Part shown: positions 11,424-20,985 of the stretch, piece by piece
Layout: every line of letters starts with the position of its first letter
Numbering within the stretch: position 1 is the stretch's first letter
Assembly: GCA_916049765.1 (NCBI GenBank)
Contig: CAJZIX010000004.1
Coordinates: 1-64,000, forward strand
Source: an uncultured bacterium
GTDB taxonomy: Bacteria > Patescibacteriota > Gracilibacteria > Absconditabacterales > Absconditicoccaceae
DNA length: 64,000 nucleotides
Reading direction: 5' to 3'
Made by a program: the position numbers and the translations under genes
Notes under the pieces: model-generated
The model's input: the letters and a program-made list of their open reading frames with translations, nothing else
Told to the model about the DNA's origin: nothing
Database searches by the model: none

Positions 11424-11807
11424 TTATAATCTCTCAGAAAAAAAGGCTTTCCATTCTTCTCGTGGAGTAGTCTTTTTTTCGATATATTGATTTTGATCTC
11501 CAGTTTCTGTTTTCTTTTCTTTAAAAACAACAACCATTTCTCCTCATCACAGGATATTATTTTCATGAGATAAGAAAAACTTTGCATGATCAGAATCTAG
11601 AAATTTGAGCTGATAATTTTTAATATAATCTATTTCTTCTTGTACTCTGAAAGCTTGATTTGTGATTGTTTCTGTACTTTCAATGATAGTAGTATAATTC
11701 ATTAAAATTTGAGTTGCCATCAACATAAGAATGATATTTACAATCAATAGACCTCGTTTTATAAGTGTCCCATAGTGCTTAATTTGAGTTTTTAGCCGTG
11801 GTATCAT
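11424..11807 (-). CDS. DivIC/FtsB-like septum protein (tentative)
   Basis: The 127-residue protein has a short basic N terminus, one transmembrane helix (about residues 18-36), a coiled-coil-like stretch and then a segment of the type AKFFLSHENNILGGGEMVV. That matches the layout of DivIC/FtsB septum proteins, which end their periplasmic coil with a similar A-R-E-x-L and G-E-x-V pattern and help assemble the division complex. Identity is weak at the residue level, so this rests on topology and size. Two UGA glycines lie in the GGG run. The gene is divergent from mutL, 124 bases away. Confidence 0.5.
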
Positions 11808-11931
11808 AAGAATTTTTCTAACCTCATTAAAGTAAATCTCTTGATAATATTCTCAAAGTTTATATAGTCTTTACTATTGTTTTTTGCTCTCGAAAAGCAA
11901 GATCAGATTTTTGTTTTTTCTTTATATAATT

Positions 11932-13752
11932 ATGAGCATCCATAGATTACCAGATTTTGTCATTAATAGGCTTAAAGCCTGAGAAGTTGTTCAAAGGCCT
12001 GCTTCTTTACTCAAAGAACTGGTAGAAAATTCCCTTGACGCGGGAGCAACGGAGCTGATTATTACGATCAATGATGGGGGAAAATCTTTTCTTTCTCTCC
12101 AAGATAATGGGTGTGGGATTGAGCTTTCTGATATGGATCTCCTGCTTGAAAGGTATGCAACTTCAAAAATTGATTCAGAGCAAGATCTTTTTTCTTTGAA
12201 GAGTTATGGGTTTCGTGGAGAAGCATTGGCGAGTATTGCGGAAGTCAGTAAAATCTCAGTCCTAACCAAAACAAAATATGCAGAAATCTGAACTAAACTT
12301 GTGCGTCGTGGTAATGAAAATGTGATCAAACATCTCGGAGTTCCTTTTGAACATGGGACTTTGATTACGGTTGAAGATCTATTTTATAATGTCCCAGCAA
12401 GACTGAAATTTCTCAAGTCTGCTCAAACAGAATTTTATTATTGCTACAATTATTTTGTGGATATCTCTCTTTATCACTATGATAAGGCATTTGTCTTGAA
12501 AAAGAATGATAAACTAGTTTTTGATCTCAAGCCGGCTCGTGATTTACAAAGCAGAATTTTGGATCTTTTCAAAAAAGACTGGTGAGAAAAGCTCATTCCT
12601 CTTGCTCAAAAGTTTGAAAAATTGGAAATTTCTGGGGTAATTTCTGATGCTTCGCTTCGTTTTGGATCAGGTGAAAATATCAAAATTTATGTGAACGAAC
12701 GTCCAATTCAGGATAAAATCATTAGAAAAGCTCTTATGGATGCTTATGTAAGACAAATTACTCCTGGGGAATATCCACTAGCGATTTTGATGTTCAAGAT
12801 TGATCCTAGTGAGGTGGACGTAAATGTGCATCCTGCGAAATTGCAGGTTAAGTTTGCTGATTCTCAGATGATTTATCAAGTCGTCTATCAGACAATTTCA
12901 GAGCTTTTGGGAAAGCATAAGATTTGATTCGTCGGATCAGAGTTTTTTCAATGAAAAGGCACAGCTTCTAGTCCATCTTTTGCTCAATCTTCAGCGTTTC
13001 CCTCTCAGAAGCCAGATTTTTCAGCTTTTTTTGCAGAGGAAGAAAAAGGTGGAGAAAAGTCAGATTTTTTCTCTCCATGAATTGGTGGAAGAAAAGCAGA
13101 AAATGAAGCACTTTTTGGGGTATGAGGGAGTCAGATTTCTCAGTTTGGTTCACTAGATGCAGAGCACAATCAGGAGCAGTTTTATTTTCACAAAGATATT
13201 GGGGAATATCAAATCTTAGGTCAGCTTTGGAATATGTACATTGCATTACAGGCAGATACGGCGCTTTACCTCATTGATCAGCATGCTTTAGCGGAGAGAA
13301 TCGCTTTTGAAAAGATGAAAACTTCTCAAGATTTGACACCTGAAAGCCTACTTCAGCCTTTGAAATTTGAAGTAACGCAGATTGCTCATTTGGAGCAGAA
13401 AATTGAAGAACTCAATCAACTTGGTTTTGAGATTTCTCTCTTATCTGAAAATGTAATTGTGATCTATGCCATTCCAAAGGTCTTTGTCCAGTATCCAGTA
13501 GATATGTGAGTTCTGCTCAATCATGTTTTGTATCTTGAAGAAATTACTTTTGATCATCTCTTAGATGGAGTCTATGCAACGAAAGCCTGCAAAGCGTCAA
13601 TCAAAGCTGGACATAAACTTTCTTACCTCCAGATGCAACAACTTGTTCAAGATGGATTTGAGTTTATTCCAGGGATGTTTGTTTGTCAGCATGGAAGACC
13701 ATTTTTTGTGAAGATGGATAAAAAGCATGTTGATGGGCTTTTTGATAGATAG
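11932..13752 (+). CDS. mutL: DNA mismatch repair protein MutL with endonuclease motif
   Basis: MutL links mismatch recognition by MutS to strand incision. The 606-residue product starts with RLPDFVINRLKAGEVVQRP, then has the GHKL ATPase motifs NSLDAGA, DNGCGI and YGFRGEALASI. The C-terminal domain has the nuclease motif DQHALAERIAFE, fitting the DQHA(X)2E(X)4E pattern, plus ACKASIKAG and CQHGRPFF, the other metal-site blocks. It is therefore the endonuclease type of MutL found in bacteria without MutH. The glycine of the invariant AGEVV motif is a UGA codon, among the best single proofs of the recoding. A TCAGATTTTT motif and a T-rich leader precede the ATG. Confidence 0.97.
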
Positions 13753-13840
13753 GCGATTTTTGAAAGGAGAAAATTTGACATCTATGAATAAAAAGGTATA
13801 ATACAGAATATCTTATCTTTATATTGTTATTTTTAATGCC

Positions 13841-14332
13841 ATGGAAAATAAAACATCAGTTTCTCCAAAAAATTTTGAATCTCAGGAAGGAAAAGGAGTC
13901 TTTTGAAAAATTAAGAGATTTGTAAAACGTGTTAATCGTAATATTAAGAATACTCTTGATAAAGAGAAAATAAGAGATGAGTGGAAGGAGAGTATCGTTA
14001 ACGAATTTAAAATGCTTTCTCCTCAAGAAAAAAATAAAATAAAAGAGCGTTTACTTTCGTACTTTAAGGAAGAAAGTTTAGATTATAAAAGATCTTATTT
14101 GCCTGATTTTTATTTGCCTAATTGAAAAATCGTTGATCCTCTTAATGAGCATATTTTTGATCCAAAAGATGCGAATGTTAGGAAAGACTTTATTATTAAT
14201 CAGATTCGTCCTTTTTTTCAGAGTGTGGATTGGTCAGATAAAGATATTAATCGTACGATTTTTGACTTTTTAGAAGAGTTTGGGATTCAAGTAAGACCTA
14301 GTATCTCACCTTTAGGATCTCGTATTTGATAG
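13841..14332 (+). CDS. hypothetical protein
   Basis: The 163-residue product has no signal peptide or membrane helix. The first 45 residues are basic, with KRFVKRVNRNIKN. A helical, charged middle follows, and the C-terminal half includes YLPDFYLPNGKIVDPLNEHI. I recognise no family. Two UGA glycines sit inside the frame and a third is the last codon before TAG. The 3' end overlaps the convergent nuclease-like gene by 35 bases. Confidence 0.6.
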
Positions 14333-14681
14333 GATATTTATTTAAATAATTTTTAATCATAGCTTCATTTTTATTTAGTTGTGAAGTACCACTTTTGATT
14401 TCTAGAAAAATAATTTCTTTCAGACTTCCATGAGATAAACCATCAAATACGATATAGTCAACTCCTTTCCCAATAAAGACTAAATCTTTCGTATGATATG
14501 GAAATTCTGGTAAGAGGGGAGTGATTTTTTCGGTAACTTCTCCAAGAATTGAGTTCCTAGAGTGAGAAACTGACTTTTTCTTTATTAAGGAGAGTTTGTG
14601 ATAAAAAGAGATACTTAAAAAGAGATAAGCTAAAACTCCTCAGATAGCGATTCCTAGTATGAGCTGAGAAAAATTTTCCAT
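14298..14681 (-). CDS. predicted endonuclease related to Holliday junction resolvases
   Basis: The 127-residue protein has an N-terminal membrane helix (about residues 6-24) and then the sequence block KDLVFIGKGVDYIVFDGLS, followed by EIIFLEIKSGTSQLN. The D, and the E-x-K triplet in LEIKSG, are the pattern of the PD-(D/E)XK nuclease fold. The arrangement with an N-terminal helix matches the family described as endonucleases distantly related to archaeal Holliday junction resolvases (COG4741). The biological role of that family is not established. The stop TAG overlaps the 3' end of the upstream convergent gene. Confidence 0.7.
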
Positions 14682-14817
14682 AAGTGATAAGAAAATAAAA
14701 TTTTTTCTTTATAAGGAATTTTTGTTTCTTGTCAAAACTTTTTATGACAAAACTTCTCTTGCTTTTTTCCGAGCTTTTCTGTAGACTAAGATCAGTTTTA
14801 TTTCCCTTTTTGAAATC

Positions 14818-15864
14818 GTGAAACTCTGCTTTGCACCTATGGATTGAATTACTGATTGTGCGACACGCCTTATTACTAGTCAGATTTTTGAAAAGTATAA
14901 AAATCCTGATGATGAATTGCATCTTTGGACAGAATTTATGAATGCTGATGGATTCATTATCAATCCAAGTAAGGTCGTAAGGCATTTAATGAGTACCCCA
15001 GAACAAAAGCCTATTGCTCAAATCTATGGATGAAATGAAAAAACACTGATTGAAACTGCTAAAATTCTTGTAGAAAACTATGCTGATGATTTTTCTGGGA
15101 TTGAGTTGAATACCTGATGTCCGAGCAATACGGTGATGAAATGTGGCTGATGATCTGATATGCTCAAACACCGCCCAGAAACTCTAGCTATCATCAAATC
15201 CCTTTCTGAAATTGTAAAAAGCAGTAAAAAGCTGACCTTTTCGGTGAAATCTAGAGCAGGACTGAACGAAGAAGATAAGCCTGAACAGCTCCAGTTTCTG
15301 AGCCAGATTTCTCCTTTTTGTGATCTGATCACTATCCATGGGAGAACGCTCAAGCAGCTTTATGGTTGAGAAGCGGATTTTTCATTTATTCATCAGATCA
15401 AAAGTCAGGTTTCTTGTCCTATCATCGCAAATGGAGGCATCATGAGCTATCAGCAGGCCGAAAAAATCAGTCAAGAACGAGATTTTAATGCATTGATGAT
15501 TGGGCAGGGGGCGATTGGGAACCCTCGGGTTTTTACGCCTCACGAGCCGACTTTGGAGGAGAAGATTGAAGTGATCAAGGAACATTTGGAAGCGATGATC
15601 GCTTGTGAGTTGTGGTTTGAAAATTGGGGAGAAAAAGTGGAAGATTATAGGTTCAATCAGCCAAAAAAATCAGATTTAGAGTTTTTGAAAAAAGAAATCA
15701 ATCCTGAAGCTGAATATCGTTCAGTAGTTGAATTTAGGAAGTATCTTTTTCAGTATATCAAAGGTATCCATAATTCTCGTGAATGGAAACAAAAGATTAT
15801 TCCAGTTAAGACTTATAGAGATTTAATGGAAAAATTAAGAAATTTACAGAACTTGGATAAATAA
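14818..15864 (+). CDS. dus: tRNA-dihydrouridine synthase
   Basis: Dus enzymes reduce uridines in the D loop of tRNA with FMN and NADPH. The 348-residue product begins KLCFAPMDGITDCATR, the FMN-binding opening, and has the catalytic-cysteine block ELNTGCPSN. It goes on with FSVKSRAG, TIHGRT and IANGGIMS, then the phosphate-binding MIGQGAIGNPRVF. No ATG lies upstream in frame, so a GTG start is chosen. The first ATG would cut off the conserved first strand. Several invariant glycines, including MDGITD and NTGCPSN, are UGA. Confidence 0.93.
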
Positions 15865-15873
15865 TAGTTTTTT

Positions 15874-16212
15874 TTATTTACTATCACGATACTCTTCACT
15901 TTTATAGAATTCTGCAATAAGTTCCTCTGCTGTTGGTTCATGTAAAGGAGGGAGGATTTCTTCTAATGTTCATTTTTGATCAAAATTTTCCCAATTAGAG
16001 CAGCCCTTATTTCCATCTCATAAATCTATATCAAGTGCTTCAAAGAGTCCATCAGATGAACCATCAAGACGTTCTTTCGTTACTGATGGTCTTCGTTCAT
16101 GTGTGTCCTTTTCAATGATACATGAATGTGATTCACTTCAATCTCATAAACTTGAGTATGTGGTATCTGGAGTCCTATTCAGGAGTCAAAAATTTGATTT
16201 TGTAGAAGGCAT
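15874..16212 (-). CDS. small acidic hypothetical protein
   Basis: The 112-residue product starts at an ATG and ends in TAA. It is rich in Ser, Asp and Glu, has no signal peptide or membrane segment and resembles nothing I know. Five or so UGA glycines are spread over the frame, which argues that it is a real native gene. It converges with dus and leaves only nine bases between the stops. Confidence 0.5.
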
Positions 16213-16506
16213 GGATGATATCAAGTGAATAGATAAAAAATGTTTTTTTGCTATTAAAGTAATATTGAGAGATTATTATAATTGCATTTTTAATAAAGTC
16301 AAATAAACGATACTTACTTAAAAAAACAAGATAATTATCTCTTAGATTCTATGTTTTAAATGATTAATTATCTATTTTTACCAACTTTCCTAGAAAATAA
16401 TAGAAAGATTTTAGAAATTTAGGGTTGATAATTCTTTGCTTAAATACAATATTAACAAAAGTTATCTATTGAAAATAATCGCTCTTCTTAACTCTACATT
16501 TAACTT
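16213..16506. other. AT-rich intergenic region left of the island
   Basis: Very AT-rich sequence with no frame I would call a gene. It precedes the first copy of the PriA-like 5' end. Confidence 0.5.
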
Positions 16507-16655
16507 ATGAACTACGAACTTTTTGATCACTGAAATAAGAAAATCTATCTGGTAAATATGACCAAAGAACTCAACCAGACTTTTTCTGAACTTTTTGAAA
16601 AGGGGATGAGAAAATACCTTAGAGAAAACAAAAAAATCTGAATCCTCATCAATAA
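16507..16655 (+). repeat. direct repeat, left copy (149 bases)
   Basis: Near-perfect copy of 19814-19962 in the same orientation, with mismatches at only three positions. The two copies are 3307 bases apart and bracket the radical SAM and MFS genes. The repeat begins exactly at the ATG of the PriA-like frame. Confidence 0.9.
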
Positions 16656-16722
16656 CATCACAGGATTATCAAATTTAAAAAATGTTTGTTCAGTATATGA
16701 AAGCCATTCCAAACTGTTTTAG
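16507..16722 (+). pseudogene. duplicated 5' fragment of the PriA-like gene
   Basis: The first 50 codons, MNYELFDHGNKKIYLV onward, are the same as the start of the PriA-like gene at 19814, with three mismatches over 149 bases. After 16655 the sequence departs completely and the frame closes at TAG after 71 codons. It lacks the zinc fingers and helicase part and cannot work. It marks the left edge of a 3.3-kb segment that lies between two copies of the same sequence. Confidence 0.8.
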
Positions 16723-16771
16723 AAAACAGGAGGAAATTCCAATTAATAACTGTACCGAAATAATTAAATAA
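16697..16771 (+). CDS. possible 24-residue peptide upstream of the radical SAM gene
   Basis: A short frame from ATG to TAA encodes 24 residues beginning MKAIPNCFRK and containing two cysteines. It lies 100 bases upstream of the radical SAM enzyme. There is no clear ribosome-binding site. Its position makes it a second candidate for a modified peptide, but a frame of this size can occur by chance in AT-rich DNA. Confidence 0.25.
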   Translation: MKAIPNCFRKQEEIPINNCTEIIK

Positions 16772-16871
16772 TTGGAAAACAGAAAATATCTTGATTTTTG
16801 ATAATCATATTCTTATATACAGTTACACTCAATATAAACATAAGAAAAAAACAAATATTAAAAAGATCAAT

Positions 16872-18188
16872 ATGAAAAAATCTAAGTTTTTACAAAGAGT
16901 TGGGAATGATGATCATGCTCTATATTATCATTCTTTGTTCGGGCGGCTATTTCTGTTAGATAGAGAGTATATCTCAGTCTTAGAAAGTGAGAACCCGATA
17001 GACATCCATGGAAAAGAAGCAATTATAGCTGATTTGATTGATAATGGATATCTGGTTGATGAAGCTATTGATGAACGTCTTCTTCTGGAAGAATGTAATA
17101 AGCAGTTTTTAACATTGATTGAGCGTGGAGCAAATGTAACATCTCTTGACCTCAACATTTCCGAATTATGTAATTTTACGTGTCCGCACTGTATGAACGG
17201 GTGTCAAATTACTAATCCTGCGAATAAGTTGATGACTTGGGACGTTGCAAAAAAGGCTATAGACGAATATCTTAACATTATTCGGAATGATAGAACAATA
17301 GGAGAAATTCACTTTGGATCGGCTGAGCCACTTCTAAATTGGAAACTTATTGAACAAGTTGTGCGGTATTGTAAAGAAAAAAGTCCAGAAACTCCAATCT
17401 CTATAAACACAAACTTATCTCTTCTAACAAGAGAAAAAGCAATCTTTCTAAGAGATAACCGAGTTTTTATAGCAACTTCTTTAGATGGTCCACGGCAAGC
17501 AAATGACCAAATCCGTATCAAAAAGAGCGGAGGAACTTATGACCTAATTGTTGAAAAAATGGATCTGCTCTCTGAAATTGGCTATCCTTTAGATGGTTGT
17601 AGTCTCACAATGAATGATCTAAATATTAATCTCATTGATAGAGAATTCATCTACTTTCTAAAGAATCGGGGGTATATCGGCTTAGCAACAGATATAGATT
17701 TGGTTAATAATAAAAATTGTAACCAAAATATAGGCTTTTATATAGATAAATTAATGTCTATATACAAGCTTTGTTCCTCTTTAGGTATAGAAAATTTTGG
17801 TTCTTGGACAAAAGTGTTTCATAACCTAATAAACCAAGAAGATGGAGAGGTGTTAACCTATTGTAAAGCTCAAAGTGGAAGGAACTTATCCGTAAATCCA
17901 GTTGGAGATATTTTCTTGTGTGGATATAGCACGACTAAAGTTGGTAATATCTTTGAACTTGAGAAGTTCTTTGAAAAAGATCAGTCATACTACGCTTTAG
18001 TAGCATCAAAACTACCAGGCAGAGAAAATGCTTGTTACGGCTGTTCGATTGAAGGAATCTGTGCTGGACAGTGTTTAGTAACTTCTGAGTTTTCATCAGA
18101 GCAAAATCAGAGAAAAAGTTTCCTTTGCGACTTCTATCGCGAGGTTACAGCCCAACTGCTAGGGCTAAAGTTAGCAGAAGAAGTATAA
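16872..18188 (+). CDS. radical SAM/SPASM enzyme, likely peptide-modifying
   Basis: The 438-residue protein has the radical SAM cluster motif CNFTCPHC (Cys 100, 104 and 107). A GSAEPL segment follows that fits the SAM-binding GGEP position. The C-terminal SPASM-type cysteine region contains NPVGDIFLCGYS, ENACYGCSIEGICAGQC and FLCDFYR, which should hold extra iron-sulphur clusters. The first 70 residues resemble the small leader-binding domains that precede such enzymes. The family includes sulfatase-maturing enzymes and makers of thioether or other crosslinks in ribosomal peptides. No sulfatase is nearby. The ATG at 16872 is preferred over an earlier TTG. All 28 glycines use GGN and none UGA, unlike its neighbours, which suggests recent arrival from a standard-code donor. 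Confidence 0.85.
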   Translation: MKKSKFLQRVGNDDHALYYHSLFGRLFLLDREYISVLESENPIDIHGKEAIIADLIDNGYLVDEAIDERLLLEECNKQFLTLIERGANVTSLDLNISELCNFTCPHCMNGCQITNPANKLMTWDVAKKAIDEYLNIIRNDRTIGEIHFGSAEPLLNWKLIEQVVRYCKEKSPETPISINTNLSLLTREKAIFLRDNRVFIATSLDGPRQANDQIRIKKSGGTYDLIVEKMDLLSEIGYPLDGCSLTMNDLNINLIDREFIYFLKNRGYIGLATDIDLVNNKNCNQNIGFYIDKLMSIYKLCSSLGIENFGSWTKVFHNLINQEDGEVLTYCKAQSGRNLSVNPVGDIFLCGYSTTKVGNIFELEKFFEKDQSYYALVASKLPGRENACYGCSIEGICAGQCLVTSEFSSEQNQRKSFLCDFYREVTAQLLGLKLAEEV

Positions 18189-18207
18189 TAAAAAAACATT
18201 ATTCACA

Positions 18208-18270
18208 ATGAAAAAAGTCCAAAAGATCAAGATTGTGTGTATGGCAGGCAAGCGCACGAGTTGTTGCTAA
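18208..18270 (+). CDS. tiny three-cysteine peptide, candidate radical SAM substrate
   Basis: Nineteen bases after the radical SAM stop codon a frame encodes the 20-residue peptide MKKVQKIKIVCMAGKRTSCC and ends in TAA. A lysine-rich leader-like half is followed by a cysteine-containing end, the layout of many small precursors of radical SAM peptide products. Its codons (GGC, CGC, GTG) are less AT-rich than those of native genes, like the enzyme before it. A second mini-frame at 18281-18316 (MPFPRWKEELY) follows, with AAGGA eight bases ahead. Expression and modification are inference only. Confidence 0.4.
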   Translation: MKKVQKIKIVCMAGKRTSCC

Positions 18271-18391
18271 GGAATACACTATGCCTTTCCCGAGATGGAA
18301 AGAAGAGCTATACTAGATAATAGCGAATTCTAAATCTTTATTCTAGTTTATATCAGAGAGAAATCTCTAGATTGAGCATAATATGTTCAAG

Positions 18392-18421
18392 CCTCTACCT
18401 TAATGATGGTAGAGGTTTTTT
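18392..18421. terminator. strong hairpin terminator between radical SAM and MFS genes
   Basis: CCTCTACC and GGTAGAGG form a perfect eight-base stem with an eight-base loop and six T after it on the plus strand. The hairpin overlaps the last codons and the stop of the convergent MFS gene. Confidence 0.8.
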
Positions 18422-19596
18422 CCAAAAAATATATAGATCCCAGTGATAACAAAAAGTAAGCCAGCCGAGAGAAAGAGACCTTGAGAAAAAGTTAAATATC
18501 ACAAAATCCATCATACCAAAGGTCAACCAAAAATTGAACTCAGATTTTCAACGACGGATTTCATAGATAAAACTGTTGCCCTTTTTTCTACTGAGATAAG
18601 CTGATTTGTTAGCAATCCATCTATAGGGAATATAATATCATCAATAAAATTGTAGATAATATATAGGGAAATGAGCATTGTGATTGAGGAAGTCAATCCT
18701 GCGAAGATAAGGATTCCTACAAAGATCAAGAGTGAACTGCCCAAAACAAGAGAACTGTTTTTCTTTTTCTTAAGAACCTTTTCAAGCAAGAGCGGAACTC
18801 CAGCTCATAAAAGTCATAAAAGCGATGAAAGATAGCCAAGATTCTCTATTGAGAAACCTAGTTGCTCAAGATAAGGTGACCAAATCAATCCTGTCAATTC
18901 ATCTAAAATAAGAAAAAGACCAATTCCTGCAAATAAAAACCATAAGGTTTTATGCTGAGCAAGATATATTCAAGAATCTCTCAAATGATGCCGAAATATC
19001 TTACCAAGAATATTTTCCTCTTCCTCTTCCCAGCGATAGTCTTTCGTCCCATCAGGAAGGAGTAAAAGCACCCCACTAGCAAGTAATAGCCCTCCTCCAT
19101 ACACATATCGCAGATACTCCATGCCTCAATACTTTACAATTCAAGCTCACAAAAGCCCAGCAATGATAAATCCAATATTTCTTAAACTCCTTTTTCTCAT
19201 AAAAAAAGAGTTCATATCATCAGGATTTTCAGTTTCTATTCTATCAGAAATCCAAGCATTATCAGCCCCTGTAAAAAAAGTTTCAAAAAAGGCATTAAAA
19301 CAGAAAATAATTGCAATCCAAAGAAAATTATCAGTAAGCGGCACTAAAAACAAAGTGAGAGCAGAAAGACTATACCCAAGCACAACACTTACTTTCTTCC
19401 CATAAATATCAGCAATCATTCCCGTTGGGATTTCAAAAATAAGTCCAATGATACTTCTCAAACTAGAAATCAAAGCAATCTGCCAAAAGCTAAAACCTAA
19501 AGCTACAAAATAAATAATATAGAACGGAGTAATGACCTTTAATGCATTTTGGAGAAATGTTGCAAGATAAAATCCAAAAATAGATTTTTTGAACAT
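18400..19596 (-). CDS. major facilitator superfamily transporter
   Basis: The 398-residue protein has about twelve hydrophobic helices. The loop between helices 2 and 3 reads FEIPTGMIADIYGKKVSV, the standard MFS signature. The start MFKKSIFGFYLATFLQN and the closing hydrophobic segments look like drug or metabolite exporters. About 12 glycines are UGA, so this gene is adapted to the local code, in contrast to the radical SAM gene on the other strand. Export of a peptide or other product made next door is possible but unproven. It converges with the radical SAM unit. Confidence 0.85.
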
Positions 19597-19813
19597 AAGA
19601 AAACTTAAGAAAGATAAAAATACCTCTATATATGTAAGATGGATATGAATATCAAGTAAACTTTTAAGCTATAAGGTAATTAGAAGATTTATTATAAAAT
19701 TTTTTCTTGTACTTAATTAGAGATTAGTTATTGTTAGAATGAGATTTTTTGGTATTGATCCACTTCATTCGCAATGACGTATATTCTTCACTTTTAATTC
19801 TAAATTACTAACG

Positions 19814-19962
19814 ATGAACTACGAACTTTTTGATCACTGAAATAAGAAAATCTATCTGGTAAATATGACCAAAGAACTCAACCAGACTTTTTCTGAACTT
19901 TTTGAAAAGGGGATGAGAAAATACCTCAGAGAAAAGAAAAAAATCTGAATCCTCATCAACAA
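19814..19962 (+). repeat. direct repeat, right copy (149 bases)
   Basis: Right partner of 16507-16655. It forms the first 50 codons of the PriA-like gene. Confidence 0.9.
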
Positions 19963-20872
19963 AAAAGGCTATCATGCAGGCGTAATTTGCCATAAATGTG
20001 GTCATATTCCGCAGTGTGATCGCTGTTCAGTTGCGGTGAATTATCATCTTTTGCCGAGTGGCGAGAAAATTGGGATTTGTCATATCTGCAAAAAGCAATA
20101 TCTTTTTCCTCAACAGTGTGAGCAGTGTGGAAGCAAAGAAATCAGAGAATACGGTATGGGGACGCAGAAACTTGCACAAGTCCTGAAAGAACAATTTTGA
20201 GCAGAAAGTCTGATTATTGAGTCAGAAACCGTTAGATCGTCAAATAAAATTCAGAAACTTAAAGATGAACTGCATAGTCTTACTCAAAATGGGAAAAATC
20301 CAATTCTGATTGGTACTTCACTTTTGACAACGCCGATGAAAGATCGGACCTTGGATTTGCTCGTGATTTTGGATGCGGATATTGGCTTGAATGTGCCTGA
20401 TTTTAATGCGAGCGAGAAAAATTTTTACTTTCTCTATGAAGCCTTTCTCAAGCATCAATGCCCGAATTTTTTAGTCCAAACGATGAATCCTGAGCATCAT
20501 AGCATTCGTAGTGCTTGTAAAATGAAAAAATCAGATTTTTTTGCGATTGAAAATCAGTTTCGTCAGCAGTATTGTTACCCTCCGTATGGAGAACTCTGTT
20601 TGATTCTTTACAAAGATGAGATTGAGCAGAAACTCTTCAATAAGGTAGATCAGCTCTATAAAGAACTCCTTTATCTTCAGCAAAAATATCAGCTTCAGGA
20701 CTTGGAAATCTATACTACACCTCCTTTAATTTATAAAATTTTTGGAAAATATAGGTATACTATCGTTTTGAAGGGGAAAGAGGTTAGGAATTTTATGGAT
20801 ATTGTGTATTCCAAGCTTCAGCTTCATAAAAAATGATTTAAAATCAATTGGAATGCCGAGAGTATGGTATAA
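19814..20872 (+). CDS. short PriA-like protein (zinc-binding and C-terminal helicase half only)
   Basis: PriA restarts stalled replication forks. The 352-residue product matches the C-terminal half of PriA. It has the segment KIGILINKKGYHAGVICHKC, the zinc-finger cysteines CHKCGHIPQCDRC, CHICKKQ and CEQCGS, YGMGTQKLAQVL (helicase motif region), then ILIGTSLL, LVILDADIGLNVPDF, the YPPYGEL block and the C-terminal domain. The N-terminal DNA-binding domain and the first helicase lobe with Walker A and B motifs are missing, and no upstream fragment in the window supplies them. It is either a remnant after rearrangement or a split PriA whose first half lies elsewhere. Four UGA glycines are present. 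Confidence 0.8.
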
Positions 20873-20930
20873 GTAATTAAGAATTAACAATTAACAATGA
20901 AAAATTAAGATTAACTTTTTCGCTAAACTT

Positions 20931-20968
20931 AAAAAAAACTGAAAGAGGAAACTCAATCAGTCTTTTTT
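20931..20968. terminator. possible bidirectional terminator
   Basis: An A-rich arm ending AACTGA pairs imperfectly with TCAGTCTTTTTT over a 14-base loop, between two convergent genes. Confidence 0.5.
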
Positions 20969-20985
20969 ATTTTTTTGATATGGAT

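Noticed and set aside
11903..11931. TATAAT just before the mutL ATG as a leaderless promoter
   Set aside because: Transcription would start inside the conserved N terminus of MutL, so the box is more likely chance in a T- and A-rich leader.
20878..20915. AATTAAC-type tandem sequence as a regulatory repeat
   Set aside because: Short low-complexity AT repeats of this kind are common in AT-rich genomes; no second copy with conserved layout was seen.
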